From positions 186,001 through 250,000 of the forward strand of contig NZ_JACJUO010000002.1 of assembly GCF_014397025.1 (NCBI RefSeq): DNA of 64,000 nt. The letters are read 5' to 3'. The DNA comes from Ochrobactrum sp. Marseille-Q0166. GTDB taxonomy: Bacteria > Pseudomonadota > Alphaproteobacteria > Rhizobiales > Rhizobiaceae. The position numbers and the translations under genes are program-made. The notes beneath the pieces were generated by a model. That model saw only the letters and a program-made list of their open reading frames with translations. It ran no database searches and was not told the DNA's origin. Positions 29,052-37,754 of this stretch are shown one piece after another (position 1 is the first letter of the stretch; each line of letters starts with the position of its first letter).

Positions 29052-29915
29052 TCAAGAAGCAGCTGCAGCGGTTCTGCCACTCAGAACGGAATCCAGTGCG
29101 CGTTTCAATTCTTCGCGAATGGGTGCGCTTTGCGATAAAATCTGTTCGAACTTTAGAAAATCGAGCAGGCCTATTCGCTCAACATTCGGACGCAGGAAGA
29201 TATGCGGGGGTCTGTTTCGGAATTTATTCTCGATAATTGAGCACATGGTGAGCTGATTGGCTCCCATGACCGCTTCAATTGTTGTCGGCATATAATCATC
29301 AGGGCCAACAGGCGTGCCAACGACATCAATTCCTATGATGATATCTGCCTTATCGAAAAGCAGATCAAACGGCACCGGATTGAGCAGTCCGCCGTCAACC
29401 AGAATACGTCCATCGCGCCGCACTGGCCTGAATACCGGTGGAATGGCGCAGGATGCGGCAATAGCAGAGCGCAAATCACCTTCTTCGATATTGAGTTCAG
29501 CCGCCGCATGAAAATCCGATGCAGTGATGCTCATCGGAATTTTCAGCTCTTCGACATTTTCAGGCAGTGACGCCGGAAGAAATACGTCTAATATTTTCTC
29601 GAGGTTGAACTGGCTGACACGGAACCCACCTTTCAGCAATTCCACCCAGCGTTCAGGACGTGCCTGCCACATACGGCGCGCGACTTCCGATCGACGATTG
29701 AAAATTGCCGCCATATATTCATGAATTTCTGTGCCGGTCATACCATTGGCAACGCCCGCACCAACGATCGAACCGATGGAAGAGCCAGCAATTGCGACCG
29801 GTTTAACACCAAGTTCGTCGAGAACTTCAACTATATGAATATGCGCAATACCACGAGCACCGCCGCCGCCAAAGGCAACGGCGATGCGCGGAGATGTCGG
29901 TAGAGACTCATCCAT
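29052..29915 (-). CDS. Patatin-like phospholipase
   Basis: A 287-residue protein from ATG 29915, preceded by GAGGAAAG. It has the oxyanion motif GGGGARGIAH, the nucleophile motif GSSIGSI (Ser), and the catalytic Asp motif DGGLLNPVP. Together these define the Ser-Asp dyad of bacterial patatin phospholipases such as RssA. A role in membrane lipid turnover is likely. The end is only one base from the Kef stop, so the two convergent transcripts overlap. Confidence 0.92.
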   Translation of the reverse strand: MDESLPTSPRIAVAFGGGGARGIAHIHIVEVLDELGVKPVAIAGSSIGSIVGAGVANGMTGTEIHEYMAAIFNRRSEVARRMWQARPERWVELLKGGFRVSQFNLEKILDVFLPASLPENVEELKIPMSITASDFHAAAELNIEEGDLRSAIAASCAIPPVFRPVRRDGRILVDGGLLNPVPFDLLFDKADIIIGIDVVGTPVGPDDYMPTTIEAVMGANQLTMCSIIENKFRNRPPHIFLRPNVERIGLLDFLKFEQILSQSAPIREELKRALDSVLSGRTAAAAS

Positions 29916-30011
29916 AAAGCTTTCCTCTCGCTGCACTTGTGCTCTTTTTGATCCCAACATTTGCTCAGCGTATGAATCGACGGGGGCAAATGTTGGAATC
30001 AGACCACTAGC

Positions 30012-31349
30012 TTAAGATTGCGCAGGGCCGAAAATCAGAATTGCAGGTTCTGCTTCCAGAAGCTTTTTGGCAATAGCCTTCACCTGATCCAGCGTCACGG
30101 CATCAATCAATTCATTACGTTTATCGATATAATCCCGATCAAGATCTGCTTCCTGAAGGCCAACAAGCGTGTCAGCAATCGAGATCGATGAATCGAGATT
30201 ATTCACTGCGTAGGAGCCTTTAAGGTAACTCTTGGCCGCAGCAAGTTCTGCTTCTGTCGGCCCTTCATTGGCCATCTTGGCCACCTGCTCGCGAATGATT
30301 TTTAGAGATTCCTGCGCTTTTTCTGGCCGGGTAGCTGTGGAAATCGTCAGCGCTGAAACATGATCACGAAGCGACATTGACGACGATACCGAATAGGCGA
30401 GTCCACGCTTCTCCCGCACTTCTGCATAAAGACGTGATGTGAAACCACCACCAAGAATATGGTTCATCAGATAGGCAGCGAAGAACTCTTCATCCTTGCG
30501 AGGGACTGCTGGATAAACAAAGCTGATCGACGTTTGAGGCATGTCAAAGCTAAGGCTGGTGGTTGTACCCAGTGCGAGCTTTGCATCAGGCACCGGCACC
30601 AGTTCCGCCGTTGCTGGCAAATCACCGAAGACCTCATCGAGCATCTCACCGAGATCCTTGGCATTAATAGCGCCAACCACACCAACCGTCAGGCGATCAC
30701 GTGCAAAATTTTTGCGATGAAAGTTCACCAGATCATCACGACTGATCGACTGAAGCGACTTAACAGTCCCTTCATCGGGGCGGCCATAGGGATGGTTGCC
30801 ATAAAGCACGTCTGCAAACTTACGCGATGCGATCGTCGAAGGATTGCGCTGTGATGCTTCAAGGCTGGCAACGACCTGTTGGCGGATACGGTCAATTGCG
30901 TCTTGATCAAAACGCGGTTTATTGACCGCGAGTGCGAGAAGATCGGTAACAGGTTTGCGGTTCTCAGCCAACATACGAATACTGCCTGAAACAGAATCCG
31001 GCGACGCCGAGAAACTCATTTCTCCGCCCAGATTATCAATGCGTTCCTGAAAGCTGTCAGAATCAAGATCACCTGCGCCTTCATCGAAAAGCCCGGTCAT
31101 CAGGTTAGCAAGACCTTCCTTGCCCGATGGATCCTGTGAAGCCCCGCCCTTAAAAGAGAAACGCATGGACACGAGCGGCACTGAATTATCTTCCACCAGC
31201 CAGGCTTTAATGCCCTTTGGTGAAACCACTTCCTGAATTTCAATTGCACTGGCAGGAAGAGTGAGTGCCGTTAGCATCATCATGGATATCACAACGGCAA
31301 CGATGGCACTCTTTGCTCGCAACATGTTCAAAACAACAACCTCACTCAC
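30012..31349 (-). CDS. M16 peptidase-family protein lacking the zinc motif
   Basis: A 445-residue pitrilysin-type protein with an N-terminal secretion signal (about MLRAKSAIVAVVISMMMLTA). The position of the zinc motif HxxEH reads NLMTGL (in GLANLMTGLFDEGAG), so the metal site is gone. It keeps the C-terminal R/Y region REKRGLAYSVSSSM used to bind substrate in M16 proteins. GTG 31349 has GGGAGGAG seven bases upstream and overlaps the partner stop as GTGA; ATG 31325 is the alternative. It most likely forms a heterodimer with the catalytic M16 gene directly upstream. Confidence 0.92.
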   Translation of the reverse strand: MSEVVVLNMLRAKSAIVAVVISMMMLTALTLPASAIEIQEVVSPKGIKAWLVEDNSVPLVSMRFSFKGGASQDPSGKEGLANLMTGLFDEGAGDLDSDSFQERIDNLGGEMSFSASPDSVSGSIRMLAENRKPVTDLLALAVNKPRFDQDAIDRIRQQVVASLEASQRNPSTIASRKFADVLYGNHPYGRPDEGTVKSLQSISRDDLVNFHRKNFARDRLTVGVVGAINAKDLGEMLDEVFGDLPATAELVPVPDAKLALGTTTSLSFDMPQTSISFVYPAVPRKDEEFFAAYLMNHILGGGFTSRLYAEVREKRGLAYSVSSSMSLRDHVSALTISTATRPEKAQESLKIIREQVAKMANEGPTEAELAAAKSYLKGSYAVNNLDSSISIADTLVGLQEADLDRDYIDKRNELIDAVTLDQVKAIAKKLLEAEPAILIFGPAQS

Positions 31350-32872
31350 TGGATTGCTCCTCCCGCGTTGCCTTCACCGTCATTGGTTGCTGCTGCAGCT
31401 GGATTTTCGCGTGCATTTTCCGGCTCCGTATCAGGTGGTAGCAAATAGCTCGTCACTGATTGATCTTTCACCAAATAACGGCCCGCGGCATCCTTAACCT
31501 GATCGACCGTCACCGATTTGATGAGGTCCGGCCATTTCTGAATATCTTCGATATTCTGGCCAATCGACAAGGTAGAGCCATAGATGCGGGCCATCCCAGA
31601 CTGGCTATCCCGTGCAAATGTAACAGCTTTGAGGAAACGATTTCGTGCCTGATCCAACTCTTCCTGTGTCACACCGTCTTTAATGATCCGCGCAACCTCG
31701 GCATCAACCGCCTTTTCTACATCAGCCAGTGTCTTACCCGTTTGCGGGGAGCCATAGACAGAAAACGTTCCGTCATCGAGTGCATCACCATCATAGCTTG
31801 CCCCGGTGTTCGACGCGATGCCCTGTTTGACGATCAACTCTTGATAAAGACGTGAGCGCAGCGAACCGCCTAAGATTTCACCCAGCAGATCAAGCGCAGG
31901 CGCATCGCCCTGCTTCACATGCGGAAAGCGCTTTTCATTCGCATAAGACGGTACCAGCCAAGATACACGGAAAGAAGGCGTACTCACCCGATCATCATGC
32001 AAGGTTACAACCCGCGCTGCGTGCTTTTCCGGTTCCTGCGGACGTTCCCGTGGCAGAACCTCGGCACGCTTGGGGATTTTTGCCCAGGTTTGCATGACGA
32101 GATCACGGACGCGTTCAGGTGTCACGTCCCCGGCAATAACCAGTGTCGCATTATTCGGCGTGTAATATTGGTGGTAGAAATCAACCGCATCCTTCAGGCT
32201 GAGTTTCTCCATTTCCTGCCGCCAGCCGATAACCGGCACACGATAAGGATGATTATAGAACAGCACGGCGTCAGTGTTTTCCATAAGCATCGCTGCGGGG
32301 TTTGAATCGACCCGCATACGACGCTCTTCAAGGATCACCTCTCGCTCTGTCGTGACCGCTTCTTCATCGAGAACCAGATTGGCCATTCGATCGGATTCAT
32401 AACCCATCACCATTTCGAGCGCATCGGGTGCAACACGTTGGAAATAGGCGGTATAATCATAAGAGGTGAATGCGTTTTCCTGACCGCCAATCGCTGCGAT
32501 CTTCGCGGAGAATTCGCCCGCCGGATAAGTCTTGGTGCCCTTGAACATCAAGTGCTCAAGAAAATGCGCAATACCGGATTTTCCTGGAGCTTCATCAGCG
32601 GACCCGACATGATACCAGATCATCTGAGTGACTACCGGCGCACGGTGATCCGGAATAACGACGACTTTGAGGCCGTTTTCCAGCGTGAAGCTGCTGATAT
32701 CTTCAGATTTCGTGATTTCTGGCAGATTTTGCGCAGGCTGAACAGCTACCGTATCAGACGACACGACGGGAGCAGATGTCTGCGCCTGAACAGAAACGAC
32801 TGCTAGCGGCAGAGCAAGCGCGAAACCGAGTGCCGTGGACAAGAAAAAGCGCCGGAGTGAGGGGTTATACAC
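31346..32872 (-). CDS. M16 zinc metallopeptidase, catalytic subunit
   Basis: A 508-residue periplasmic peptidase. Its signal sequence is RRFFLSTALGFALALPLAVV. The inverted zinc motif HFLEH is complete (His103, Glu106, His107 from GTG 32872), with the distal glutamate in the TEREVILEERRM segment. The start is GTG 32872 or TTG 32875; GGAGA lies about ten bases before. With the zinc-less M16 protein that overlaps its stop, it should form a processing-protease-like alpha/beta pair. Confidence 0.92.
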   Translation of the reverse strand: MYNPSLRRFFLSTALGFALALPLAVVSVQAQTSAPVVSSDTVAVQPAQNLPEITKSEDISSFTLENGLKVVVIPDHRAPVVTQMIWYHVGSADEAPGKSGIAHFLEHLMFKGTKTYPAGEFSAKIAAIGGQENAFTSYDYTAYFQRVAPDALEMVMGYESDRMANLVLDEEAVTTEREVILEERRMRVDSNPAAMLMENTDAVLFYNHPYRVPVIGWRQEMEKLSLKDAVDFYHQYYTPNNATLVIAGDVTPERVRDLVMQTWAKIPKRAEVLPRERPQEPEKHAARVVTLHDDRVSTPSFRVSWLVPSYANEKRFPHVKQGDAPALDLLGEILGGSLRSRLYQELIVKQGIASNTGASYDGDALDDGTFSVYGSPQTGKTLADVEKAVDAEVARIIKDGVTQEELDQARNRFLKAVTFARDSQSGMARIYGSTLSIGQNIEDIQKWPDLIKSVTVDQVKDAAGRYLVKDQSVTSYLLPPDTEPENARENPAAAATNDGEGNAGGAIQ

Positions 32873-32980
32873 CAAACGACATCTCCAATCAGTTTTGATT
32901 TCGCCGTTCAAAAGGACGAAATGATCAAATTCAATATCAAATATCACTGCCAGCCCCGGTTATCCGGAACCAGCGGATTT

Positions 32981-33541
32981 TCAGCCATGCCTCAACTGAA
33001 TAAGACGAATGATGGTGCCACCATAATTTCGTTCTTCATGAACGACGAATCGTTCATCCAGTTCAAGCGATGCTTCTGCTTCCTCTTCAAGCACGATAAG
33101 TGCGTCAGGATTAAGCCAATCACCTTCCAGTGCAGATAAAAGAGCCTTTTCCCCCATGCGGCGACCATAGGGTGGATCAGCAAATATCAAATCGAAGGGT
33201 TCCATCGTGCCCGCTTCGCCCAGCTTGCAGGCATCACGGCGCAGAACCTTGGTCTGGCCCTGAAGTCCGAAAGCTTCGATGTTCTGGCGAAGAATGCCGC
33301 GACCTTCTGCAGATTCTTCGACAAAAACCGCATAGCGGGCGCCGCGAGAAAGCGCTTCGAGTCCGAGCGCCCCCGTCCCTGCGAAGAGATCAAGCACACG
33401 ACCGCCATCAACCTTATCGGGAAAGCTGTGTGCGAGAATATTGAAAAGGCTTTCACGCGTGCGATCCGTGGTTGGGCGGATCGCATTTGTTGCCGGTGTT
33501 ACGAGCGTACGCCCGCGGAATTTACCGCCGACGATCCGCAC
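32981..33541 (-). CDS. rsmD: 16S rRNA m2G966 methyltransferase RsmD
   Basis: A 186-residue SAM-dependent methyltransferase from GTG 33541 (VRIVGGKFRGRTL). Motif I is LDLFAGTGALGLEALSRGA and the catalytic N/DPPY motif is FADPPYGRRM. It modifies guanine 966 of 16S rRNA. The start lies 20 bases inside the end of the pseudouridine synthase gene, on the same strand, so translation is coupled. Longer upstream reading in this frame is just the other-frame image of the Arg-rich tail of that gene. Confidence 0.92.
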   Translation of the reverse strand: MRIVGGKFRGRTLVTPATNAIRPTTDRTRESLFNILAHSFPDKVDGGRVLDLFAGTGALGLEALSRGARYAVFVEESAEGRGILRQNIEAFGLQGQTKVLRRDACKLGEAGTMEPFDLIFADPPYGRRMGEKALLSALEGDWLNPDALIVLEEEAEASLELDERFVVHEERNYGGTIIRLIQLRHG

Positions 33542-35387
33542 CACCGCCCCCTGGCTTGCCACCGCGTGGCTTTCCATCACCCGATCGGCCGTTGCTCGGC
33601 TTACCACCTGAACCGGAACGATCCGGACCCTTGCCAGAGCTTCCCGCACCCTTCGACGGGCCGCGACCTTCGCCTGAACGCGGTCCGCTGCTGCGTGGGC
33701 CACGATCAGCGTTTCCACCACCAAATCGGCCGTCACCACGCGGAGCTGAAGGCTTGCCAAAGCTGCGGCCTTCATAACCACCCGATGACCTCTCACCGCC
33801 TTCAGCCTTCAACTCAGCACGCTCGCGCTTACCCGGACGGCGTTCCTGCTTCCGATCATCACGGCCTTCAGGACGTGGACCGCGCCCCTCTGACCGGCCC
33901 TCAGAACGACCTTCATAACGGCGTGGACGATCCTCACGGCTTTCGTCACGACGCTGTTCACCGTCGCCAAAACGGCGTGGACGTGACTGGAAGTCACCTC
34001 CACCACGCGGGGAACGGCTTACAGGGCGTCCTTCCGAACGGCCCTCAAAGCGACGCGGACGATCTTCACGACCCTCATCGCGACGCTGATCACCTTCCTC
34101 GAAGCGACGTGGGCGAGATTTGAAATCGCCTTCCGACCGGCTTGCACGTTCACCACGAGCCGTGGCACGCGCTGCTTTTTCTGCGGCAGCTTTTTCACCC
34201 TGTGGACGTGCGCCAGATGCCATCCAGACGTTCACGCCACCACGACGACGCGGCTCGACCTTGTCTTCTTTTTTTTCCGGGCGTTTACGGCGCTCAGGCT
34301 GACTCGAAATCCATTCGCGCTCACGCGGCTGACGACGATATTCACCTTCTTGCTCACGCGGTTCACGCTGTTCCATTTCGCGCGCAGTGCGGCCCTGAAC
34401 AACGGTGTTGGAAAATTCATTCAGAATTGGCGCATCAAAATCTGCGCCCGATTCTTCTACAAGCTTTTCACCGAGCTGATCGCGCAGAATGCGTCCGCGA
34501 ATTTCACGCACGCCGCCTTCTTCCAGATCACCAAGTTGGAAAGGACCAAAAGAAACGCGGATCAGGCGCCCAACAGTGAGACCCAATGCACCGAGAATGT
34601 TCTTAACTTCGCGGTTTTTGCCTTCGCGCAGACCAATAGAAATCCAGACATTCGCGCCCTGCTCACGTTCAAGCGTCGCTTCGATACTGCCATAAAAGAC
34701 ACCATCGACGGCGATGCCGTTTTTAAGCTCGTCAAGCTGTGCCTGCGTGACCTTACCATGGGCGCGAACGCGATAGCGGCGCAGCCAGCCGGTCGAAGGC
34801 AGTTCCAGAACGCGCGACAAACCACCGTCATTGGTGAGCAGCAGCAGGCCTTCTGTATTAATATCGAGACGACCGACAGAAAGAACACGCGGCATTTCGG
34901 CGGGCAGTGCTTCAAATACAGTCGGACGCCCTTCAGGGTCACGATTTGTCGTCACAAGGCCAGCAGGCTTGTGATAAAGCCAAAGCCGTGTGCGTTCGGC
35001 CTGCTTCAACTGCTTGCCGTCAACAGTGATAACATCACTGCGTTTTACATTCACTGCAGGACTTGCAAGCACTTTCCCATTAACCGCGATACGACCAGCC
35101 GCGATCATTGTCTCTGCTTCACGGCGCGAGGCGATACCTGCACGTGCCAGACGCTTGGCGATACGTTCGCCACTATCTTCATCTTCTTGCGGCGGGCGCG
35201 ATCCAAACTTGCGCGGAGCGCCGCGTTCATCGTCACGGCGAGGCCTGTCTTCACGCGAACCAGCTTCCCGAAATCCCGGACGCCGCTCACCGCGTTCGCC
35301 GCGCGTGCCGCCCGCGCGATCTCCACGGCCTTCACCGCGACCGTATGGAGGACGTCGACCGCCCTTATTGTCGTCTTCTGTACTCAT
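33522..35387 (-). CDS. RNA pseudouridine synthase (RluB/RsuA type) with long Arg-rich tail
   Basis: A 621-residue protein. After a basic N-terminal leader come an S4 RNA-binding domain (about 74-130) and a pseudouridine synthase domain (about 134-320) with catalytic Asp175 in GRLDINTEGLLLLTN. The core is intact and matches RluB/RsuA, which modify 23S or 16S rRNA. The remaining 300 residues are low-complexity, rich in Arg, Gly, Ser, Glu and Asp. They include two near-identical 34-residue units at 421-454 and 465-498 (each starting DF-K/Q-SRPRRF). The tail is probably disordered and RNA-binding. rsmD overlaps its stop. Confidence 0.9.
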   Translation of the reverse strand: MSTEDDNKGGRRPPYGRGEGRGDRAGGTRGERGERRPGFREAGSREDRPRRDDERGAPRKFGSRPPQEDEDSGERIAKRLARAGIASRREAETMIAAGRIAVNGKVLASPAVNVKRSDVITVDGKQLKQAERTRLWLYHKPAGLVTTNRDPEGRPTVFEALPAEMPRVLSVGRLDINTEGLLLLTNDGGLSRVLELPSTGWLRRYRVRAHGKVTQAQLDELKNGIAVDGVFYGSIEATLEREQGANVWISIGLREGKNREVKNILGALGLTVGRLIRVSFGPFQLGDLEEGGVREIRGRILRDQLGEKLVEESGADFDAPILNEFSNTVVQGRTAREMEQREPREQEGEYRRQPREREWISSQPERRKRPEKKEDKVEPRRRGGVNVWMASGARPQGEKAAAEKAARATARGERASRSEGDFKSRPRRFEEGDQRRDEGREDRPRRFEGRSEGRPVSRSPRGGGDFQSRPRRFGDGEQRRDESREDRPRRYEGRSEGRSEGRGPRPEGRDDRKQERRPGKRERAELKAEGGERSSGGYEGRSFGKPSAPRGDGRFGGGNADRGPRSSGPRSGEGRGPSKGAGSSGKGPDRSGSGGKPSNGRSGDGKPRGGKPGGGGADRRR

Positions 35388-35578
35388 CTGATATTAGCCT
35401 CTCAGCAGCGTCGCCTTGCCGTCTCTTGCCGCAGGGAAGCCGGCGAGTCACAGTCTGATCAAGGACGCTGTATAAATCCGTTCGCAAATCGGTTTTGATT
35501 TCGTGACTTATGCAGTAACAAATCGCTCATAAGCTTGCGAGTAAAATTTCCCTCTACCGGCCATGAAATGAGGTTGGA

Positions 35579-36052
35579 TTGAAAAAGGTTACGGATATTG
35601 CATCCATTAACGGCGCGACTTTCATGGATGTTGCACTCGAAGAAGCCAAATCTGCTGCTCTTCGTGGTGAGGTGCCGATCGGCGCAGTCATCGTGCATGA
35701 TGGAGAAATTATCGCACGCGCAGGTAACAGAACACGTGAATTGAATGATGTCAGCGCCCATGCCGAAGTGCTGGTTATTCGGCAGGCTGGAGAAAAACTT
35801 GGCTCCGAACGTCTGCCGGACTGCGATCTCTATGTGACACTTGAGCCATGCGCCATGTGTGCAGCCGCTATCTCTTTCGCACGTATTCGCCGTCTTTATT
35901 ATGGCGCGGCTGATCCGAAAGGTGGCGGAGTGGAATATGGGCCGCGCTTTTACACACAGCCCACATGTCATCACATACCTGATGTTTATGCCGGATTTTC
36001 AGAAGAAGAATCCCAGAAGCTGCTTCGGGATTTTTTCCGTGAGAAGCGATAA
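35579..36052 (+). CDS. tadA: tRNA-specific adenosine deaminase TadA
   Basis: A 157-residue zinc deaminase with HAE (His61, Glu63) and PCAMC (Cys91, Cys94) as zinc ligands and proton shuttle. It converts A34 of tRNA-Arg(ACG) to inosine. TTG 35579 is the chosen start because TGAGG sits five bases ahead; ATG at 35624 (MDVALEEAKSA) is the alternative and would retain the whole domain. It converges on cytochrome b561 with six bases between. Confidence 0.93.
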   Translation: MKKVTDIASINGATFMDVALEEAKSAALRGEVPIGAVIVHDGEIIARAGNRTRELNDVSAHAEVLVIRQAGEKLGSERLPDCDLYVTLEPCAMCAAAISFARIRRLYYGAADPKGGGVEYGPRFYTQPTCHHIPDVYAGFSEEESQKLLRDFFREKR

Positions 36053-36058
36053 ACTTTT

Positions 36059-36619
36059 TTAACTGGCCACCCGGTGTCCGATCATATGACGCAGCGTATT
36101 ATCGCGCAGCGCAAAATGATGAATAAATACCATCAACACATGGCCTGCTATGATAGCCAACAACACCCAACCCAAAAAACCATGGGCGGCATTAGCTGGA
36201 GCCGTTAAAGCAGCGTCTTGAACACCCGTCTTCGCAAATATCTGCATTCCGAGAAACGAGAAACCGCGGCCACCGCCATAAGTTCGTAACAGTGCAAGTG
36301 CCGGAACCGCGAACATCAGCGCATAAATCACCAGATGGCCAAGCCCTGCCAGCTTACCCAACGTACCCGACTTATGCGGGCGACGCGACAGATTGAGCAA
36401 TCCCCAGATACCCCTGAAAAGCACAAGCAGCAGCAATACAAAACCCACTTGATAATGCGTCGGCCAAAAGAAATTATAGAGCGAGGTATCTTTCGCGAGT
36501 ACACGAAGGATTGTCGATGTGAACTGCCAGGCAAAAAGCACGGCCATAGACCAGTGGAAACAACGGCTGACCAGCCCGTAACCATCAGAAGTGTCCCAAA
36601 AGCGGTTTGATTTATTCAT
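36059..36619 (-). CDS. Cytochrome b561-type membrane protein
   Basis: A 186-residue four-helix diheme cytochrome. Haem-ligand histidines are visible in SRCFHWSMAVLF, PTHYQVGFVLLL, AAHGFLGWVLL and FIHHF. It oxidises or reduces quinol in the inner membrane. ATG 36619 is used; an in-frame codon at 36688 would lie in the FNR-type box, and so is unlikely to be the start. AAGG sits about eleven bases ahead. Adjacent genes are unrelated. Confidence 0.9.
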   Translation of the reverse strand: MNKSNRFWDTSDGYGLVSRCFHWSMAVLFAWQFTSTILRVLAKDTSLYNFFWPTHYQVGFVLLLLVLFRGIWGLLNLSRRPHKSGTLGKLAGLGHLVIYALMFAVPALALLRTYGGGRGFSFLGMQIFAKTGVQDAALTAPANAAHGFLGWVLLAIIAGHVLMVFIHHFALRDNTLRHMIGHRVAS

Positions 36620-36674
36620 AATAAGCACCTTACATCCCGAAAAGAGCAGATTACGATCTGCCAGAATGTACTCC

Positions 36675-36688
36675 TTGATTGAAATCAA
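36675..36688. promoter_or_regulatory. FNR/NnrR-type box ahead of cytochrome b561
   Basis: TTGATTGAAATCAA is a perfect TTGAT-N4-ATCAA repeat centred about 62 bases before the cytochrome ATG at 36619. This is the second perfect FNR-type box in the window. It argues that the cytochrome is turned on at low oxygen. Confidence 0.72.
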
Positions 36689-36786
36689 ATATTTCTCAAA
36701 ATAACCGACATTAAAAAAATTTAATGTACAATAATCATACGCCTAAACACGGTATTTTCATGACATTGCGGTATGTATAAATATAA

Positions 36787-36814
36787 TCAGCCAGAAGCGT
36801 TAACTTCTGGCTGA
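36787..36814 (-). terminator. Terminator after the lipoprotein gene
   Basis: TCAGCCAGAAG and CTTCTGGCTGA make a perfect 11-bp stem with loop CGTTAA, lying 30 bases past the lipoprotein stop on that strand. An AT-rich stretch follows on the reverse strand. Confidence 0.65.
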
Positions 36815-36844
36815 CCAAACAATAAAAGATGATATTTTATATAA

Positions 36845-37513
36845 TCAATTCCATGGCAGCATATCGCGCCAGCTTTTACCACCGCCAGCCGCCTTTTTGC
36901 GCTCACGTTCTTTCTGCGCTTCATCTTGCCCAAGCTCACCCGCAGATGCAGTAGGTGCTGGCTGACGATAAGCCAATGGCGGTTCACTGAGATACTTGCG
37001 CGTTGAAGATGAACCCTGTGCCTGCTGTTCGCGCGCTTTCTTCAACTCTGCAACACGTGCAGGATCCGCGGTCGGCGTCCGTGTCGCGAATTCTTCACGA
37101 CGGCTGCTACCGCTTGGAAGGTGGCTTGCATTGCTGGCAATCGGTGCATCCTGCTCAATCGGCGAAACAAAGTTCGGATTGTCACGATTCGCAGTGATTT
37201 CATCCCGCAGACGCTTGCGACGCTGTTCTGGTGATTCCGGCCATGATGGATCACCAGCACTTGCCAGACTCTCTTGCGGAGCAGGCAATGAGCCCTTATC
37301 ACCCGCTGCCGGACGCACAAGATCAGGACGCGGCTTATAATCAATGCGCTCTTTTTTCTTGCCCTGACCGAAGCTAGCCATATTCGACATATCGTCGAGA
37401 AGCTGAGCACTCGCTGTTTTGTCGGTCCCGTAGGTCGGCGACGACACGCAGCCAGACAGTGCGAGACCCGCAACCGCCGTCATCAATACCAGAACTCGTC
37501 CTTCAATCTTCAT
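36845..37513 (-). CDS. Predicted lipoprotein, unrecognised
   Basis: A 222-residue protein with an N-terminal signal (RVLVLMTAVAGLALSG) and a lipobox ALSGC, so it is probably lipid-anchored in the envelope. The body is polar and proline/serine-rich with no recognised domain, ending KSWRDMLPWN. The ATG at 37513 follows AAGAAG at eight bases; GTG at 37522 is possible. It stands alone between ileS and the cytochrome. Confidence 0.75.
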   Translation of the reverse strand: MKIEGRVLVLMTAVAGLALSGCVSSPTYGTDKTASAQLLDDMSNMASFGQGKKKERIDYKPRPDLVRPAAGDKGSLPAPQESLASAGDPSWPESPEQRRKRLRDEITANRDNPNFVSPIEQDAPIASNASHLPSGSSRREEFATRTPTADPARVAELKKAREQQAQGSSSTRKYLSEPPLAYRQPAPTASAGELGQDEAQKERERKKAAGGGKSWRDMLPWN

Positions 37514-37714
37514 AAGCGCCACTTCTTTTACGCCTGTCGATTTTCTCTATGTCAGAGAAGTTTTCACACCTCTGCCTCAGAAAACCGGCAACTCCAAGGC
37601 AGATTGCAAGTTTATCTCAAAGACTGCCTTTTACATGAGACCATCTCGACGGGCAATCGCGTTATTAACCGCTATTTCACCATGTTCTCACGCTATAAGG
37701 CAAGCCTTGCAGCG

Positions 37715-37747
37715 AAAAGCCCGGAACTTCACCTGGTGACCGGGCTT
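37715..37747 (-). terminator. Terminator after ileS
   Basis: AAGCCCGG (37717-37724) and CCGGGCTT (37740-37747) pair, with a smaller inner stem TCACC/GGTGA; on the ileS strand the hairpin is followed by TTTT. It lies eight bases past the ileS stop. Confidence 0.75.
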
Positions 37748-37754
37748 CCGATTA

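Noticed and set aside
33542..33796. Longer N-terminus for RsmD (271-residue frame)
   Set aside because: The extra residues are an out-of-frame image of the Arg-rich tail of the upstream gene; the family start is GTG 33541.
34350..35498. A 382-codon open frame opposite the pseudouridine synthase
   Set aside because: It is antisense to a well-supported gene and its length follows from the GC-rich codon pattern of that gene.
36620..36688. Longer N-terminus for cytochrome b561 from 36688
   Set aside because: It begins in an FNR-type operator, and the 23 extra residues look unlike cytochrome b561; ATG 36619 precedes the conserved region.
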